A stretch of DNA of 64,000 bases from MGBC114844 sp910585855 (GCA_965646165.1 CBFFYP010000015.1:1-64000); one strand, 5' to 3'. Shown: positions 27,095 through 35,089, counted from the stretch's first letter. The notes: a model not told the origin generated them from the sequence alone. Numbers and translations: made by a program.

Positions 27095-27590
27095 ATGGAA
27101 TATTATAGAAAATCATTACATTGCACATATGATATCAAGTACCACATGGTATGGATAACAAAGTATCGGAAACCAGTACTAGTAGGAAAAGTTGCGTTAA
27201 GAACGAGAGAATTAATACGGAAAGTATGTCAAACAAATGATGTGGAAATTCTAGCAGGTCACGTAGGAAAAGATCCTATCCATCTGTTGGTGTCTGTACC
27301 ACCCCATATGTCAGCGAGTAAATTAGTGCAATATATAAAGGGAAATACATCTCGAAAATTACAGATGGAATATAAAGAATTGAATCAGGAATTCTGGGGG
27401 CAACATTTGTGGGCAAGAGGATATTTTGTGGCTAGCAGTGGAAATGTGACAGATGAGATCATACAAGAGTATATAAAGAATCAGGATTTAGAGGAACGAA
27501 AGAAAAGCGATAACTTTGAGGTGGGACAACTTTAGGCTGCTTCAGCAGCCAGTCCAAACCCACCGGCTTCAGCCGGTGGTGGTTTAGTTT
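27000..27590 (+). mobile_element. IS200-type insertion sequence
   Basis: A single tnpA gene lies between a left palindrome TCGCCTTAAGGCGA (27007-27020) and a right hairpin CACCGGCTTCAGCCGGTG (27561-27578), the arrangement of IS200 elements. It separates module copy 1 from module copy 2. Confidence 0.8.
27095..27535 (+). CDS. tnpA: IS200/IS605-family Y1 transposase TnpA, altered HUH motif
   Basis: This 146-residue single-domain transposase starts at ATG 27095 after GAGGTGA. YHMVWITKYRKPVL at the start and GNVTDEIIQEYIKNQ near the C-terminus (catalytic Tyr region) are family hallmarks. The metal-binding His-x-His, normally DHVHLL, reads DPIHLL (D60 P61 I62 H63), so the first histidine is proline. 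That should abolish nicking, leaving an intact-looking but probably dead enzyme. Confidence 0.88.
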   Translation: MEYYRKSLHCTYDIKYHMVWITKYRKPVLVGKVALRTRELIRKVCQTNDVEILAGHVGKDPIHLLVSVPPHMSASKLVQYIKGNTSRKLQMEYKELNQEFWGQHLWARGYFVASSGNVTDEIIQEYIKNQDLEERKKSDNFEVGQL

Positions 27591-27616
27591 ATAAGAATAC
27601 ACTTTTATTCTTTCTT

Positions 27617-28120
27617 CTATTCTATTACTATTTCGTTTTCTTTACAACTGTCATCTGTACTCTCTGACTGCACATATAAACGATAATTACCAAATGAATC
27701 AACCTTTAAACCAATTTCTCTATGAAACCAATTCTCTTTATTTGGTATTTCCAACTGAAACATTCTTAATTTACCAATCACATCAAAAGTATATCTACAA
27801 CCCATAAAAATGTAAGGGGTCAAAATAATATCTGCTACTTCATCTGCATTTTTCTTTACTGCTATTGGAACATGATAAAAAGTAACTTTCTCAATCGTAA
27901 GATGAATCATATAAATTTTACATTTCACAGGCATATCATGAAAACCTTTTAAATCATAAGAAAGCTTTGTATCTTTCGCATGAAACAAACGAATTAAATT
28001 CTCTTCCGATTGTGTCCAGACGGATACAATCGCACCTGTATCAATTAAAACCTTCATCGTACCTATCCTTATCGTAGGTCTTATATAATTTCCATCTAAG
28101 GGTAATGCTATTTTATTCAT
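27617..28120 (-). CDS. Retropepsin-like aspartyl protease (copy 2)
   Basis: This 167-residue intact protein has MKVLIDTGAIVSVWT with catalytic D27 (D-T-G-A), and a later ADEVADIILTPYIFMG segment that matches the second conserved hydrophobic-Gly region of retropepsin folds. It lacks a signal peptide and should act in the cytoplasm, probably as a dimer. ATG 28120 overlaps the stop of the upstream gene by 8 bp, so they are coupled. It is the most divergent of the four copies and resembles ordinary bacterial aspartyl protease family proteins. No substrate can be named. Confidence 0.78.
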   Translation of the reverse strand: MNKIALPLDGNYIRPTIRIGTMKVLIDTGAIVSVWTQSEENLIRLFHAKDTKLSYDLKGFHDMPVKCKIYMIHLTIEKVTFYHVPIAVKKNADEVADIILTPYIFMGCRYTFDVIGKLRMFQLEIPNKENWFHREIGLKVDSFGNYRLYVQSESTDDSCKENEIVIE

Positions 28121-28376
28121 GGTTAACAATTATCTTACCTCCAAAAAATAAAGTATTCTCATTCGGTGTGGTATATTCATACAAATGAAGTCCCATTAAT
28201 GAATTGAAAACTTTTTCATCATCTTTTTTATCATCTACACTCACTACAATACCACTGATGACACTATAGTTATTAGGCTGTCTATACTCTACCTCTTTTA
28301 ACTCCACATACTGATTTGGATATTTCTTTTTAATTTCTTCCCATGTTAATCTTTCTTCTTCCATATTATTTTCCAT
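28113..28376 (-). CDS. Small partner protein of retropepsin copy 2
   Basis: This 87-residue protein contains LTWEEIKKKYPNQYVELKEVEY, related to the WxEIxxxYPNC core of the other small proteins here but with Gln in place of Cys. The second half (SVISGIVVSVDD, YEYTTPNENTLFFGG) does not match them closely. It overlaps the retropepsin-like gene downstream. The pairing in four separate loci suggests a functional unit. The role is unknown; a regulator, substrate or inhibitor of the protease are all possible. Confidence 0.7.
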   Translation of the reverse strand: MENNMEEERLTWEEIKKKYPNQYVELKEVEYRQPNNYSVISGIVVSVDDKKDDEKVFNSLMGLHLYEYTTPNENTLFFGGKIIVNHE

Positions 28377-28533
28377 CCCTTCTCATATCCCATTTCTTTT
28401 TTTTATTTTATCATATTTTATTGAAAATTACAAATCTATGTTGATTCAACATATTATAAAAAATACCTTTCCATCAAAAAAGACAGATGCATCCTTCCTT
28501 CTACAGAAGTTTGCATCGGTTCTTTTCTCTGTC

Positions 28534-28662
28534 TTATAAGCCCCCTACAATTCCTTCTAACTTCGAATAAACTTTCTGATTGGCTTGCTTAATATGTGTA
28601 TACACATCTATCGTTGTTTTAATACTACTATGCCCCATCAGTACCTTTAATTCTTCATAACG
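28534..28662 (-). pseudogene. Tyrosine recombinase C-terminal remnant (1)
   Basis: About 42 codons remain, from RYEELKVLMGHSSIKTT to the stop after EGIVGGL. They include the LMGHSS box and the catalytic tyrosine (DVYTHI), but the N-terminus and the RHxxR motif are gone. The upstream break is at the GGAGAGGATGGAGAT junction also present at 23.98 kb. It stands ahead of a YPNC-type/retropepsin pair, as do the other two remnants. Confidence 0.8.
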
Positions 28663-28978
28663 AACATCTCCATCCTCTCCATTTCCTATGTCATTCCTAG
28701 AAAATAAAAAAACGAAATTTCTAGTAAAAAGTTGTTTCCATTTTTTCTTTGTCCCTATCCTCTCTATTAGTCGATAGGAAGTTAGGAATATATCCTATCA
28801 TTCCTTCCCTTTTCTTATTTTGATGAATAAACCATTTATCCATATAAAAATTACTTTTCATTTTATAAGCATCTCATTCATTTTCCTAATCAACAAGACA
28901 AGATGAAAAGTTTTTTAAAATTCCTATTGAAATACATAGAATAATTTGATAGAATATCTTTAGAAATATGAACAAATT

Positions 28979-29089
28979 GTTACAAGCCAAAAAATGACCC
29001 GAAAAACCCTTATTATCAGAATATTCTGTGAATTACGTCCGAAAATGAGGCTAGAATCCCAGTATTTATGCGGGTTCTGAGGTTTAAGA
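28979..29089 (+). promoter_or_regulatory. Leader-like sequence of mini-array 3
   Basis: This is the same conserved leader-like block as at 23.6 and 25.05 kb. Here the similarity with array 1 extends outward for 300 bp more (28670-28980). Confidence 0.5.
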
Positions 29090-29201
29090 GTAGAAATGAT
29101 AATAACCCGACTTAGGGTATTGACACACTCATTTGCGGATATTGATTTAACGGAGTGTATGGCGGTAGAAATAATAATCGCCTGACTTAATGGATGCTAC
29201 C
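29090..29201 (+). CRISPR. Solitary mini-array 3: 2 repeats, 1 spacer
   Basis: An intact 37-bp repeat (29090-29126) identical to those in arrays 1 and 2 is followed by a 38-bp spacer (29127-29164) and the degenerate repeat (29165-29201). The spacer is nearly the same as that of array 2 (two substitutions and one extra base), so these two arrays descend from one. A terminator stem follows. Confidence 0.72.
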
Positions 29202-29239
29202 TATCTTTAAAACTTTTACTCCTCTTATACTTTTCCAAT

Positions 29240-29281
29240 CAAAAAAAGACTAATCACCGTTAAGTAATTAGTCTTTTTTCA
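29240..29281 (+). terminator. Terminator after mini-array 3
   Basis: AAAAAAAGACTAAT pairs with ATTAGTCTTTTTT, the third copy of this stem. Confidence 0.75.
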
Positions 29282-29331
29282 AAAAATATTGTGTCAAACC
29301 TGTGTCAACTCACCTTTTCACGCCTCAAACT

Positions 29332-29376
29332 CCTTGATTTTTCAAGGCTTAATCTAATGTATAGGGCATCAGTGCA
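29332..29376 (-). other. Attachment site copy 3, inverted
   Basis: This is a reverse copy of the rpsR end (TTAATCTAATGTATAGGGC). The outer side (29377-29515) carries AGGTCAAATTTTAGGTCAAATTT, a diverged version of the TTTGACACAA arm sites. Confidence 0.7.
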
Positions 29377-29546
29377 AAATCTCTAGGCATCTATCTATTT
29401 GCAACCCGTTCCTTATCCCTTCTATACGTTTCCACTCCCTAACCTATCATTTTTGTACCATTCCTTCCACTTTTCTATCAAAGTCTAGGTCAAATTTTAG
29501 GTCAAATTTCAAAAGCAGATATTTCTTTTACTTTTTGGATATGGAA

Positions 29547-30203
29547 TTAAATAAACTCCTCTTCCTCTCTTCCATGTAATAATAATTCTATAAAGCTATC
29601 CTTTTCTGGTATAATCTTTCCATTATCCACCTTTAACATATTTTCATACGCTACTACATTAATATCACGAACTGTACTATATACTCTGCCACCACCACTA
29701 CTAGAATAAGTAAAACACACAGAATTTCCTTCCAGTTCACTTTGTATTTTATGTTCTAACTGATTAATGAATATATTACGCTTAAATACATATAACAATG
29801 GAAATAAAAATATCGGATCTCGTTTCACATTATTTCCTGTACTTGAAAGCACACATACTGTACACTTAGGACGTTTAATCATCAAATTTCCAATTTTTAC
29901 ACATCTTAATATTCCTTCTAATACGGATTCTTCCCCCACAGCAGTCCCTACTTTAGTACAAACAAATTTCCCATTCTCTCCATTAACAACTGGCAACTTT
30001 GCATGATATTTTAACTTTAATTCATGAAATGGTACAAAATCTAACTCTTTTAACTGTTCCTTCGTTACGTTCACATGGAAAGTATCCGCCCCACTATCTA
30101 TGATACAGTCATAATCTGTAAAACCACATCTATCATTTAAAACACTCATCTCAGCAAGTAATTTATCACCCTTTGTAGCTGTATCTATTATAATTTCTCT
30201 CAT
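29547..30203 (-). CDS. Retropepsin-like aspartyl protease (copy 3, intact)
   Basis: This 218-residue protein is the best-preserved long copy. The active-site loop is DCIIDSGADTFHVNV with catalytic D36. The next conserved block is FVPFHELKLKYHAKL, followed by CVKIGNLMIKRPKCTVCVL and FLFPLLYVFKRNIFI. It has no signal peptide or membrane segment, so it should be a cytoplasmic dimeric aspartyl protease. Start and upstream stop overlap as ATGA, which implies tight coupling with the YPNC-motif protein. The gene ends about 30 bp from the element end with arm sites, so the pair sits at the very edge of the integrative element. Confidence 0.78.
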   Translation of the reverse strand: MREIIIDTATKGDKLLAEMSVLNDRCGFTDYDCIIDSGADTFHVNVTKEQLKELDFVPFHELKLKYHAKLPVVNGENGKFVCTKVGTAVGEESVLEGILRCVKIGNLMIKRPKCTVCVLSSTGNNVKRDPIFLFPLLYVFKRNIFINQLEHKIQSELEGNSVCFTYSSSGGGRVYSTVRDINVVAYENMLKVDNGKIIPEKDSFIELLLHGREEEEFI

Positions 30204-30538
30204 AAAACATATCTCCTAAAATTCTTTACCCACGCATAACGCTCTTCTTCTGTTTTCTGATCGGTGTGTATTTTCTCTATTGTAGGAACTTCATATCCTG
30301 TCATTCTCCGTAATTTTTCAAGATCATCCTCCGGAAATACTTCTCCCTCAAATTCTCTCTTGATCCACTTATAAACTTTCGCTCCATTTGGTGGATATTG
30401 AAATGGAGTATCTCTACTTACTTGCACACACCATAACGTACAATTTGGATATTTTTCTAACAGTTCTTCCCATTTATGCCATTCTTCATCAAAGCCATAA
30501 CCCCACTTCATTTCTAATTCACTTACACGTTCCACCAT
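30200..30538 (-). CDS. YPNC-motif small protein (module copy 3)
   Basis: This 112-residue protein has the family pattern KWGYGFDEEWHKWEELLEK then YPNCTLWC, FQYPPNGAKVYKW and a variable acidic and basic second half. Length and pattern agree with copies at 26340 and 32283. It is soluble, has no known domain and is coupled to the retropepsin gene. The most conserved residues are Trp, YPNC, YPP and a Gly. Confidence 0.72.
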   Translation of the reverse strand: MVERVSELEMKWGYGFDEEWHKWEELLEKYPNCTLWCVQVSRDTPFQYPPNGAKVYKWIKREFEGEVFPEDDLEKLRRMTGYEVPTIEKIHTDQKTEEERYAWVKNFRRYVL

Positions 30539-30809
30539 ATCGTTTCCCTCACTTTCATAAAACTACAGGATTTTCTTTTTTTCATTTTATCATATCCATC
30601 TTGAAATTGCAAATGAGTGCTCTTTTTATACTAACTTATTTTCCCTTATTTTTACAATGAAACGACTTTTATCACCCGTCTATCATCCATGACAAATACA
30701 CCCTATTTTTACTCATTCTTTTCCAACAAAATACCAGCTAAACTCTGTCATAAAAAACAGGTGCTTCTTCTCATTCCTGAAGTTCACACCTGTTTTTTCT
30801 AATTTTCTT

Positions 30810-31060
30810 TTACAACCCTTCTACAATCCCCTCTAATTCTGCCTGTATCTTAAAATTCTTTTTTGAAATATGGGTATAAACATCTATCGTTGTTTTGATA
30901 CTGCTATGCCCCATCAAAACTTTTAAATCCTCATATCGAATTTTATTTTCCACTAATCTTGTATAAAAAGTATGCCTCCATACATGAGGGGTATGGGCTG
31001 GAATCACAACCGCTTCTCTTCCCTCTTCTTTCGCTCGTTTTGCCTCCCACTCATTCGCTC
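30810..31060 (-). pseudogene. Tyrosine recombinase C-terminal remnant (2)
   Basis: About 83 codons are open, starting right after a stop. They include HTPHVWRHTFYTRLVE (His-x-x-Arg box), LMGHSSIKTT and the catalytic Tyr in DVYTHISKK. The N-terminal arm-binding and core-binding domains are gone. It lies just downstream of the excisionase-like gene, where a full Tn916-type integrase would be expected, so an internal deletion is likely. Confidence 0.82.
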
Positions 31061-31077
31061 CCTGAAGTCAAGTCCTT

Positions 31078-31266
31078 TTATCTTGCTTCTTGATCACAAA
31101 ATTCTTTTAATTTTTGTACATTCCATCTTCGGATTCTTCCAATACGAACTTCTGCTTTTGCCAGTTGTCCTATCTTTTCTGCGGTTCTTCTCCCACAAGA
31201 AAGAATTCGACACAATTCTTCTAGGTTCACCAATAAGACCAATTCTTCTTTTCTTGTATCTCTCAT
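31078..31266 (-). CDS. Excisionase-like small DNA-binding protein
   Basis: This 62-residue basic protein has a winged-helix or MerR-like excisionase pattern: LVNLEELCRILSCGRRTAEKIG, then VRIGRIRRWNVQKLKEF. Such proteins bind arm sites and direct a tyrosine recombinase to excise. GGAGGAGAG precedes the ATG. It sits between a methylase fragment and the recombinase remnant, the usual xis-int order. With no working integrase nearby, it may be an orphan. Confidence 0.65.
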   Translation of the reverse strand: MRDTRKEELVLLVNLEELCRILSCGRRTAEKIGQLAKAEVRIGRIRRWNVQKLKEFCDQEAR

Positions 31267-31279
31267 TTCTCTCCTCCTA

Positions 31280-31895
31280 TCAACTACTTTCTTCTTTCAT
31301 ACTAATGGTATATCTTGCCAAATCCGGCAAGTTGTAATTTACCCAAATATACTCCTGTCCCACATCTTTCTGTTTTTTAACCTGACAAGTTTTTACTAAA
31401 TCTTTCAGTTTATAACACTTCCAACCATACGGCAACAAGGAACGATCATAGAGATCCTCCTTTCCTTGTTCTTTATAACCACATAATAAAACTTTACACT
31501 GACAACTCCTTATTGTTTCTAAAAGCCTTCTTTGTTCATTATCTGGCAATTCACAAGCATACACCTTGTCGGCTCCTTTTCCTCTAAAACTTGCACGATA
31601 AGGCGGATCTGCCATTACAAATGCGTTCGGATTCTCTGCTATTTTTGCAATCAAATCAATCCCATCTCCATGAAGAACTTTCACCCCTTTCATCCGTTCA
31701 TAAACATGAGGCAGATGAAATAAGATATCTTTCTGATAGGAGTAAGTATCTGGATAGGTACTACGACAAAATCCTTTTCGAGTGGCATTAAAACTTTGCG
31801 TAATCAAAATATAAACCTTCTCTGCTCGTTCCACTTCACTGAGTCCCTTGTAGCCATTTTTTCTATGCCGCTCGGCTTCCTGATAAACCTCAAAC
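31280..31895 (-). pseudogene. Adenine-specific DNA methylase (Dam/D12 class), N-terminus lost
   Basis: About 200 codons remain. The catalytic motif IV is NAFVMADPPYRASFRGKG, and a following block reads CKVLLCGYKEQG. The N-terminal AdoMet-binding FxGxG motif is absent because the frame runs into recombinase DNA at about 31890, at a shared CGAGCAGAG. Phage and element Dam-type enzymes methylate adenine. This one should be inactive. Confidence 0.75.
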
Positions 31896-32122
31896 GAGCA
31901 GAGGAAGAGGGGAGAGAAGCCATTATATTACCAGTACATACTCCTCATGTATGGCGACATACATTTTGTACCAGATTAGTAGAAAGTGAAATTCGTTATG
32001 AAGAATTAAAGGTACTGATGGGTCATAGTAGTATTAAAACAACGATAGATGTGTATACACATATTAAGCAAGCCAATCAGAAAGTTTATTCGAAGTTAGA
32101 AGGAATTGTGGGAGGTTTATAA
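31885..32122 (+). pseudogene. Tyrosine recombinase C-terminal remnant (3)
   Basis: About 78 codons remain: LKRAEEEGREAIILPVH, HTPHVWRHTFCTRLVE, LMGHSSIKTT and DVYTHIKQANQ. It is closely related to remnant 1 and slightly less to remnant 2. It begins at the inversion junction with the methylase fragment and lies 160 bp before module copy 4. Confidence 0.82.
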
Positions 32123-32282
32123 AAAAGAAAAAATGAAACAATAAAAAACAGGTGCGGACTTCAGGAAAGGGAAAAAAGCACTTGTTTTTGAGTAAAGTGT
32201 GAATTTGCAATTTTTGATAAAATATGGTATAGTAAAAAAAGAAAGATAGGTTAGAAATAGGATAGTTTAGGGAGGTTTTTTC

Positions 32283-32621
32283 ATGGAAATGGTAAAGGGA
32301 AAAGGGAAAGATACAAAGTGGCATGATTGGAAAGAAATTGTGAAATTATATCCGAATTGTTATGTTTGTTTAGTCAATAAAGATACGGGAAAAGGACCTA
32401 GTTTAGAGTATCCACCAGAAGGAGGAAAGGTATGGTATTGGAATCAAGTGGATGGAGGAGATTATGAGCCAATCGAAGATGATCGATTTCTAGAGGAATT
32501 GACAAAAGAATATAACTATGAGTGTACATTAGAAATGCATAATACAAATATTCAAACAGAGAAAGAGTATTATTCTCGAAACAGAGAGGATACTGAGTTA
32601 TTATGGAAGCTATTCAATTGA
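32283..32621 (+). CDS. YPNC-motif small protein (module copy 4)
   Basis: This 112-residue protein has KWHDWKEIVKLYPNCYVC, SLEYPPEGGKVWYW and then an acidic tail region. AGGGAGG lies about 8 bp before the ATG. Its end overlaps the retropepsin start by 19 bp. It matches copies 1 and 3 over the first 60 residues. The function is unknown. Confidence 0.72.
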   Translation: MEMVKGKGKDTKWHDWKEIVKLYPNCYVCLVNKDTGKGPSLEYPPEGGKVWYWNQVDGGDYEPIEDDRFLEELTKEYNYECTLEMHNTNIQTEKEYYSRNREDTELLWKLFN

Positions 32622-33244
32622 ATTTTAAATATAATAAAAAATTACTTTCCAAAATACACTTAAAAATAGCGAATGATAAAATAAAGAAAGGACTAAATTA
32701 TGATTGTGTATTAGATTCTGGTGCAGAAACTTTATATTGTATTGTATCAGAAAAGGAATTATACGCATTTGAAACTGTTCCATTTTATGAGTTAAATGTA
32801 TCATTTGCAGCTAGTAAATTTTCTAAATATGATAAAGGAATGGGAAAGTTTTTGAAAGCAAGTGTTACGAATGCAACAGAAATGATTGAAGCAGTAAAGT
32901 GTGTGATACGTAGCGTAGTGATAGGAAATTTTATTTTGTTTCATGTACCTTGTTTATTTTATGTGGTAAGTGAGGAAAAATTGAATTTGATTAAAAGGTA
33001 TCAAGCAGATTATAGATTTCTGTTTCCACTTTTAGATTTAATTAAAGAGGAAGCAGAGATAAAGATGAAAGAAGAGTGCATTGTGATTAAAAATGTAAAT
33101 CCTGTTTATCGTTATCAATATAATTAAAATGGAACTGGTGTAGAGTGTGTAAATAGAGATAGATTTGTTCAGTTTACAGATGATGTATTATGCATAATTG
33201 AGAATATAGAAAATGAGATTTCTATAGAGAATGATATAGAATGA
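32603..33244 (+). pseudogene. Retropepsin-like aspartyl protease, nonsense mutation (copy 4)
   Basis: The frame is open for 174 residues, stops at TAA 33125-33127 and then continues in the same frame for 38 more codons (NGTGVECVNRDRFVQF...) to TGA 33242. The full length of about 213 residues would match the 218-residue intact copy 3. The catalytic loop is DCVLDSGAETLYCIV with D38. The truncated product keeps the active-site half and might still fold. Confidence 0.72.
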
Positions 33245-33314
33245 ACAAACAAATAGAAAAAATTTTATATTATAAAAAATGGAAAGAGAAAGGAAAAAGA
33301 CATCTGATTTTAAA

Positions 33315-33337
33315 ATTTGACACAAGATTTGACACAA
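33315..33337. other. Tandem arm-type sites at the element end
   Basis: Two exact ATTTGACACAA units lie 12 bp apart, followed by TTTTTGTACAAAAGGTGTAC. Related pairs occur beside all four attachment copies. Such tandem sites at element ends are typical arm sites for a tyrosine integrase or excisionase. Confidence 0.6.
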
Positions 33338-33447
33338 ATTTTTGTACAAAAGGTGTACAGAACGGTATGGAAATGGTAAGAGAAAGAAAGGGAAAACATA
33401 GGAAATATAAGGAACGGTACTGGAATGGTGTGGATACCTAGAAATTT

Positions 33448-33492
33448 TGCACTGATGCCTTATACATTAGATTAAGGCTTCAAAAATCAAGG
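33448..33492 (+). other. Attachment site copy 4 (right end of the island)
   Basis: This is a direct copy of the rpsR end with a few changes (TTATACATTAGATTAAGG). Beyond it the DNA reads as the original rpsR downstream region with its own terminator. Confidence 0.75.
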
Positions 33493-33534
33493 TTTTCAGG
33501 TAATGGAAAATGATTTGACACAAGTTTTTGAAAG

Positions 33535-33566
33535 AAAGACGAATCACTTAGCGGTGGTTCGTCTTT
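33535..33566 (+). terminator. Terminator beyond the island, probably the ancestral rpsR terminator
   Basis: AAAGACGAATCAC pairs with GTGGTTCGTCTTT and a T-run follows. It is a relative of the GACTAAT...ATTAGTC stem carried on the island. Confidence 0.8.
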
Positions 33567-33634
33567 TTTAATTTTAAGATGGTGCTATGAGGTAGTATTA
33601 TTTTTATTGCTTTTCTTTGGGCTGTATATAGGAT

Positions 33635-34867
33635 TTAATGAAGTTTTTTTTCTAATTCTATCATATAGAAACTAATCATTAAATGAAGTCTGGTATTGTA
33701 GTCTTCTAAAGAGATTCCAGTTAGTTCTTCAATTTTATTAATTCGGTAAAGCAGAGAGTTTCGGTGGATATGAAGGGCATGGATTGTATTGGAGGTATGG
33801 CATAGGCTGGTGATATAACATTTTAAAGTTTCTAAGAAATTGGAAGAATGTTGTTTGTCATATTCCTGCAGATAAGTAATGGCAGGTGACAGATAGTTGC
33901 AGGAGGACATTTCCATTACACGGGGTGTTAAAATGGCAGGAAGATAGTAATCTTTATAGTCATAAAGCTGCTGTTCTTTATGAAACATTGTACCAAATTC
34001 AAGGGCGTATTCTGCCTGAGAACGATATTTGGTGGTATCAGTTAAATGGTAAAACAGAGCACTGATACCACAGTGTACATGAAATTTTCCAAGCAGTTCT
34101 TTTAAAGATTTTCTTAAATAGGTTTGAGTATCCGGGTTTGTTACGCTATGGTGATAAAATAAAATATAAAGGATATTATTTTGAATAATAGCAAGTTGGT
34201 ATGGGGTAAGAGTCTGCACTACTTTCTGAATATAGGAAAGTACTTGTTTTTCTTTTAGTTCTGGTTTATTAACGGCAACAATCTGATAAGGAGCATCCAG
34301 TGAAAGATGTGTGCGTCTGCACCAGAGATCAAGTTGATTTTGTGTATGAATACAGTCTTTAAAAAGTGCGCCGATAAATGCTTTTTGATGAACAGCTTCC
34401 ATACTATTTTCAGAATTGCTGTTTCCATAGAGAACCGAACAGGCCTTTTGAATAATTGACATTGCTGTCATACGTTCTTCTGTAATACCATTTTTTGGAC
34501 ATTGCATTACAATATAGCCTTCAAGAATATCATTAATACGAATGACACCTACTATTTTCGGAAAGTCGGAAGTAGCAGCTCCCCAGTCGATGACATAGGG
34601 CTGTGTATGTTCCATTGCGGACTGCATAATGCCTTCCTCATATAAACGAACAACCATATCGGTTTCATATCTTGGATGATCCAGAAGATAATCCCAATAG
34701 TAATCACCAGTTTTCTTTTTTGGAGTAATGGCCTGAACCGTATAAGTGATATCCGTAATAGAAATAGGAATTCCAATAATTTCATGACAGATATCGGTTA
34801 GAAGCTGCATATTTCGGGTAGGAAGGATATCTAATATTTTTTGGTACAGCGTTAAAAAGTCAATCAT
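33635..34867 (-). CDS. PucR/CdaR-type transcriptional regulator
   Basis: This 410-residue protein ends in the PucR-type helix-turn-helix: LHIHRNSLLYRINKIEELTG, with the family TLxxyl-like helix before it (LKCYITSLCHTSNTIHAL). The N-terminal and middle parts resemble the sensing and GGDEF-like regions of CdaR/PucR proteins, but no ligand can be named. It is divergent from the flavin reductase gene 35090, with a shared 222-bp intergenic region, and is probably its activator. Confidence 0.85.
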   Translation of the reverse strand: MIDFLTLYQKILDILPTRNMQLLTDICHEIIGIPISITDITYTVQAITPKKKTGDYYWDYLLDHPRYETDMVVRLYEEGIMQSAMEHTQPYVIDWGAATSDFPKIVGVIRINDILEGYIVMQCPKNGITEERMTAMSIIQKACSVLYGNSNSENSMEAVHQKAFIGALFKDCIHTQNQLDLWCRRTHLSLDAPYQIVAVNKPELKEKQVLSYIQKVVQTLTPYQLAIIQNNILYILFYHHSVTNPDTQTYLRKSLKELLGKFHVHCGISALFYHLTDTTKYRSQAEYALEFGTMFHKEQQLYDYKDYYLPAILTPRVMEMSSCNYLSPAITYLQEYDKQHSSNFLETLKCYITSLCHTSNTIHALHIHRNSLLYRINKIEELTGISLEDYNTRLHLMISFYMIELEKKLH

Positions 34868-35008
34868 AGAAGAGATACTCCTTTCGTATTTTTTCCTATA
34901 GTATTCTAGTCACAATTTTACTCCAATATTTTATAAAAAAAAAGAGTAAAATAAAGATTATTTATGCAAATGCACAAAAACAGCAGATATTTTTTGGGCG
35001 TGTGAATG

Positions 35009-35037
35009 TTGTAGATTTGGCTTTGGCGGGATATAAT
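35009..35037 (+). promoter_or_regulatory. Promoter of the enoate-reductase-like gene
   Basis: TTGTAG and TATAAT are 17 bp apart, 52 bp before the start codon, in the region shared with the divergent PucR-type gene. Confidence 0.75.
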
Positions 35038-35089
35038 CAAAGTGTAGTTTGCAAATAGGATGGATGACAAAGGAAGAAGGTAAGAAGAA

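Larger units (their letters stand above)
23209..33492. mobile_element. Composite genomic island in the rpsR 3' end
   Basis: The island is bounded by direct copies of the rpsR end (23209-23253 and 33448-33492; core GCACTGATGCC, TTAGATTAAG). Two further copies in inverted orientation lie inside at 25380-25424 and 29332-29376. Each extra copy is joined to the same flanks: one end with tandem TTTGACACAA sites, the other with GTTGACACAGG/TTTGACACAA and a terminator. Three recombinase remnants, an excisionase-like gene and four related cargo modules show that several related integrative elements stacked up here, inverted and decayed. No complete integrase remains, so it can no longer move by itself. 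Confidence 0.8.

Noticed and set aside
33241..33441. A 66-codon frame at the right end of the island
   Set aside because: It consists of element-end arm sites, which are repeated in other frames at 25.5 and 26.8 kb, so it is not coding.
23237..33492. A cas operon or reverse transcriptase in the island
   Set aside because: All credible frames were read; none has Cas1, Cas2, Cas9, Cas12, Cas13, Cas10 or RT motifs.
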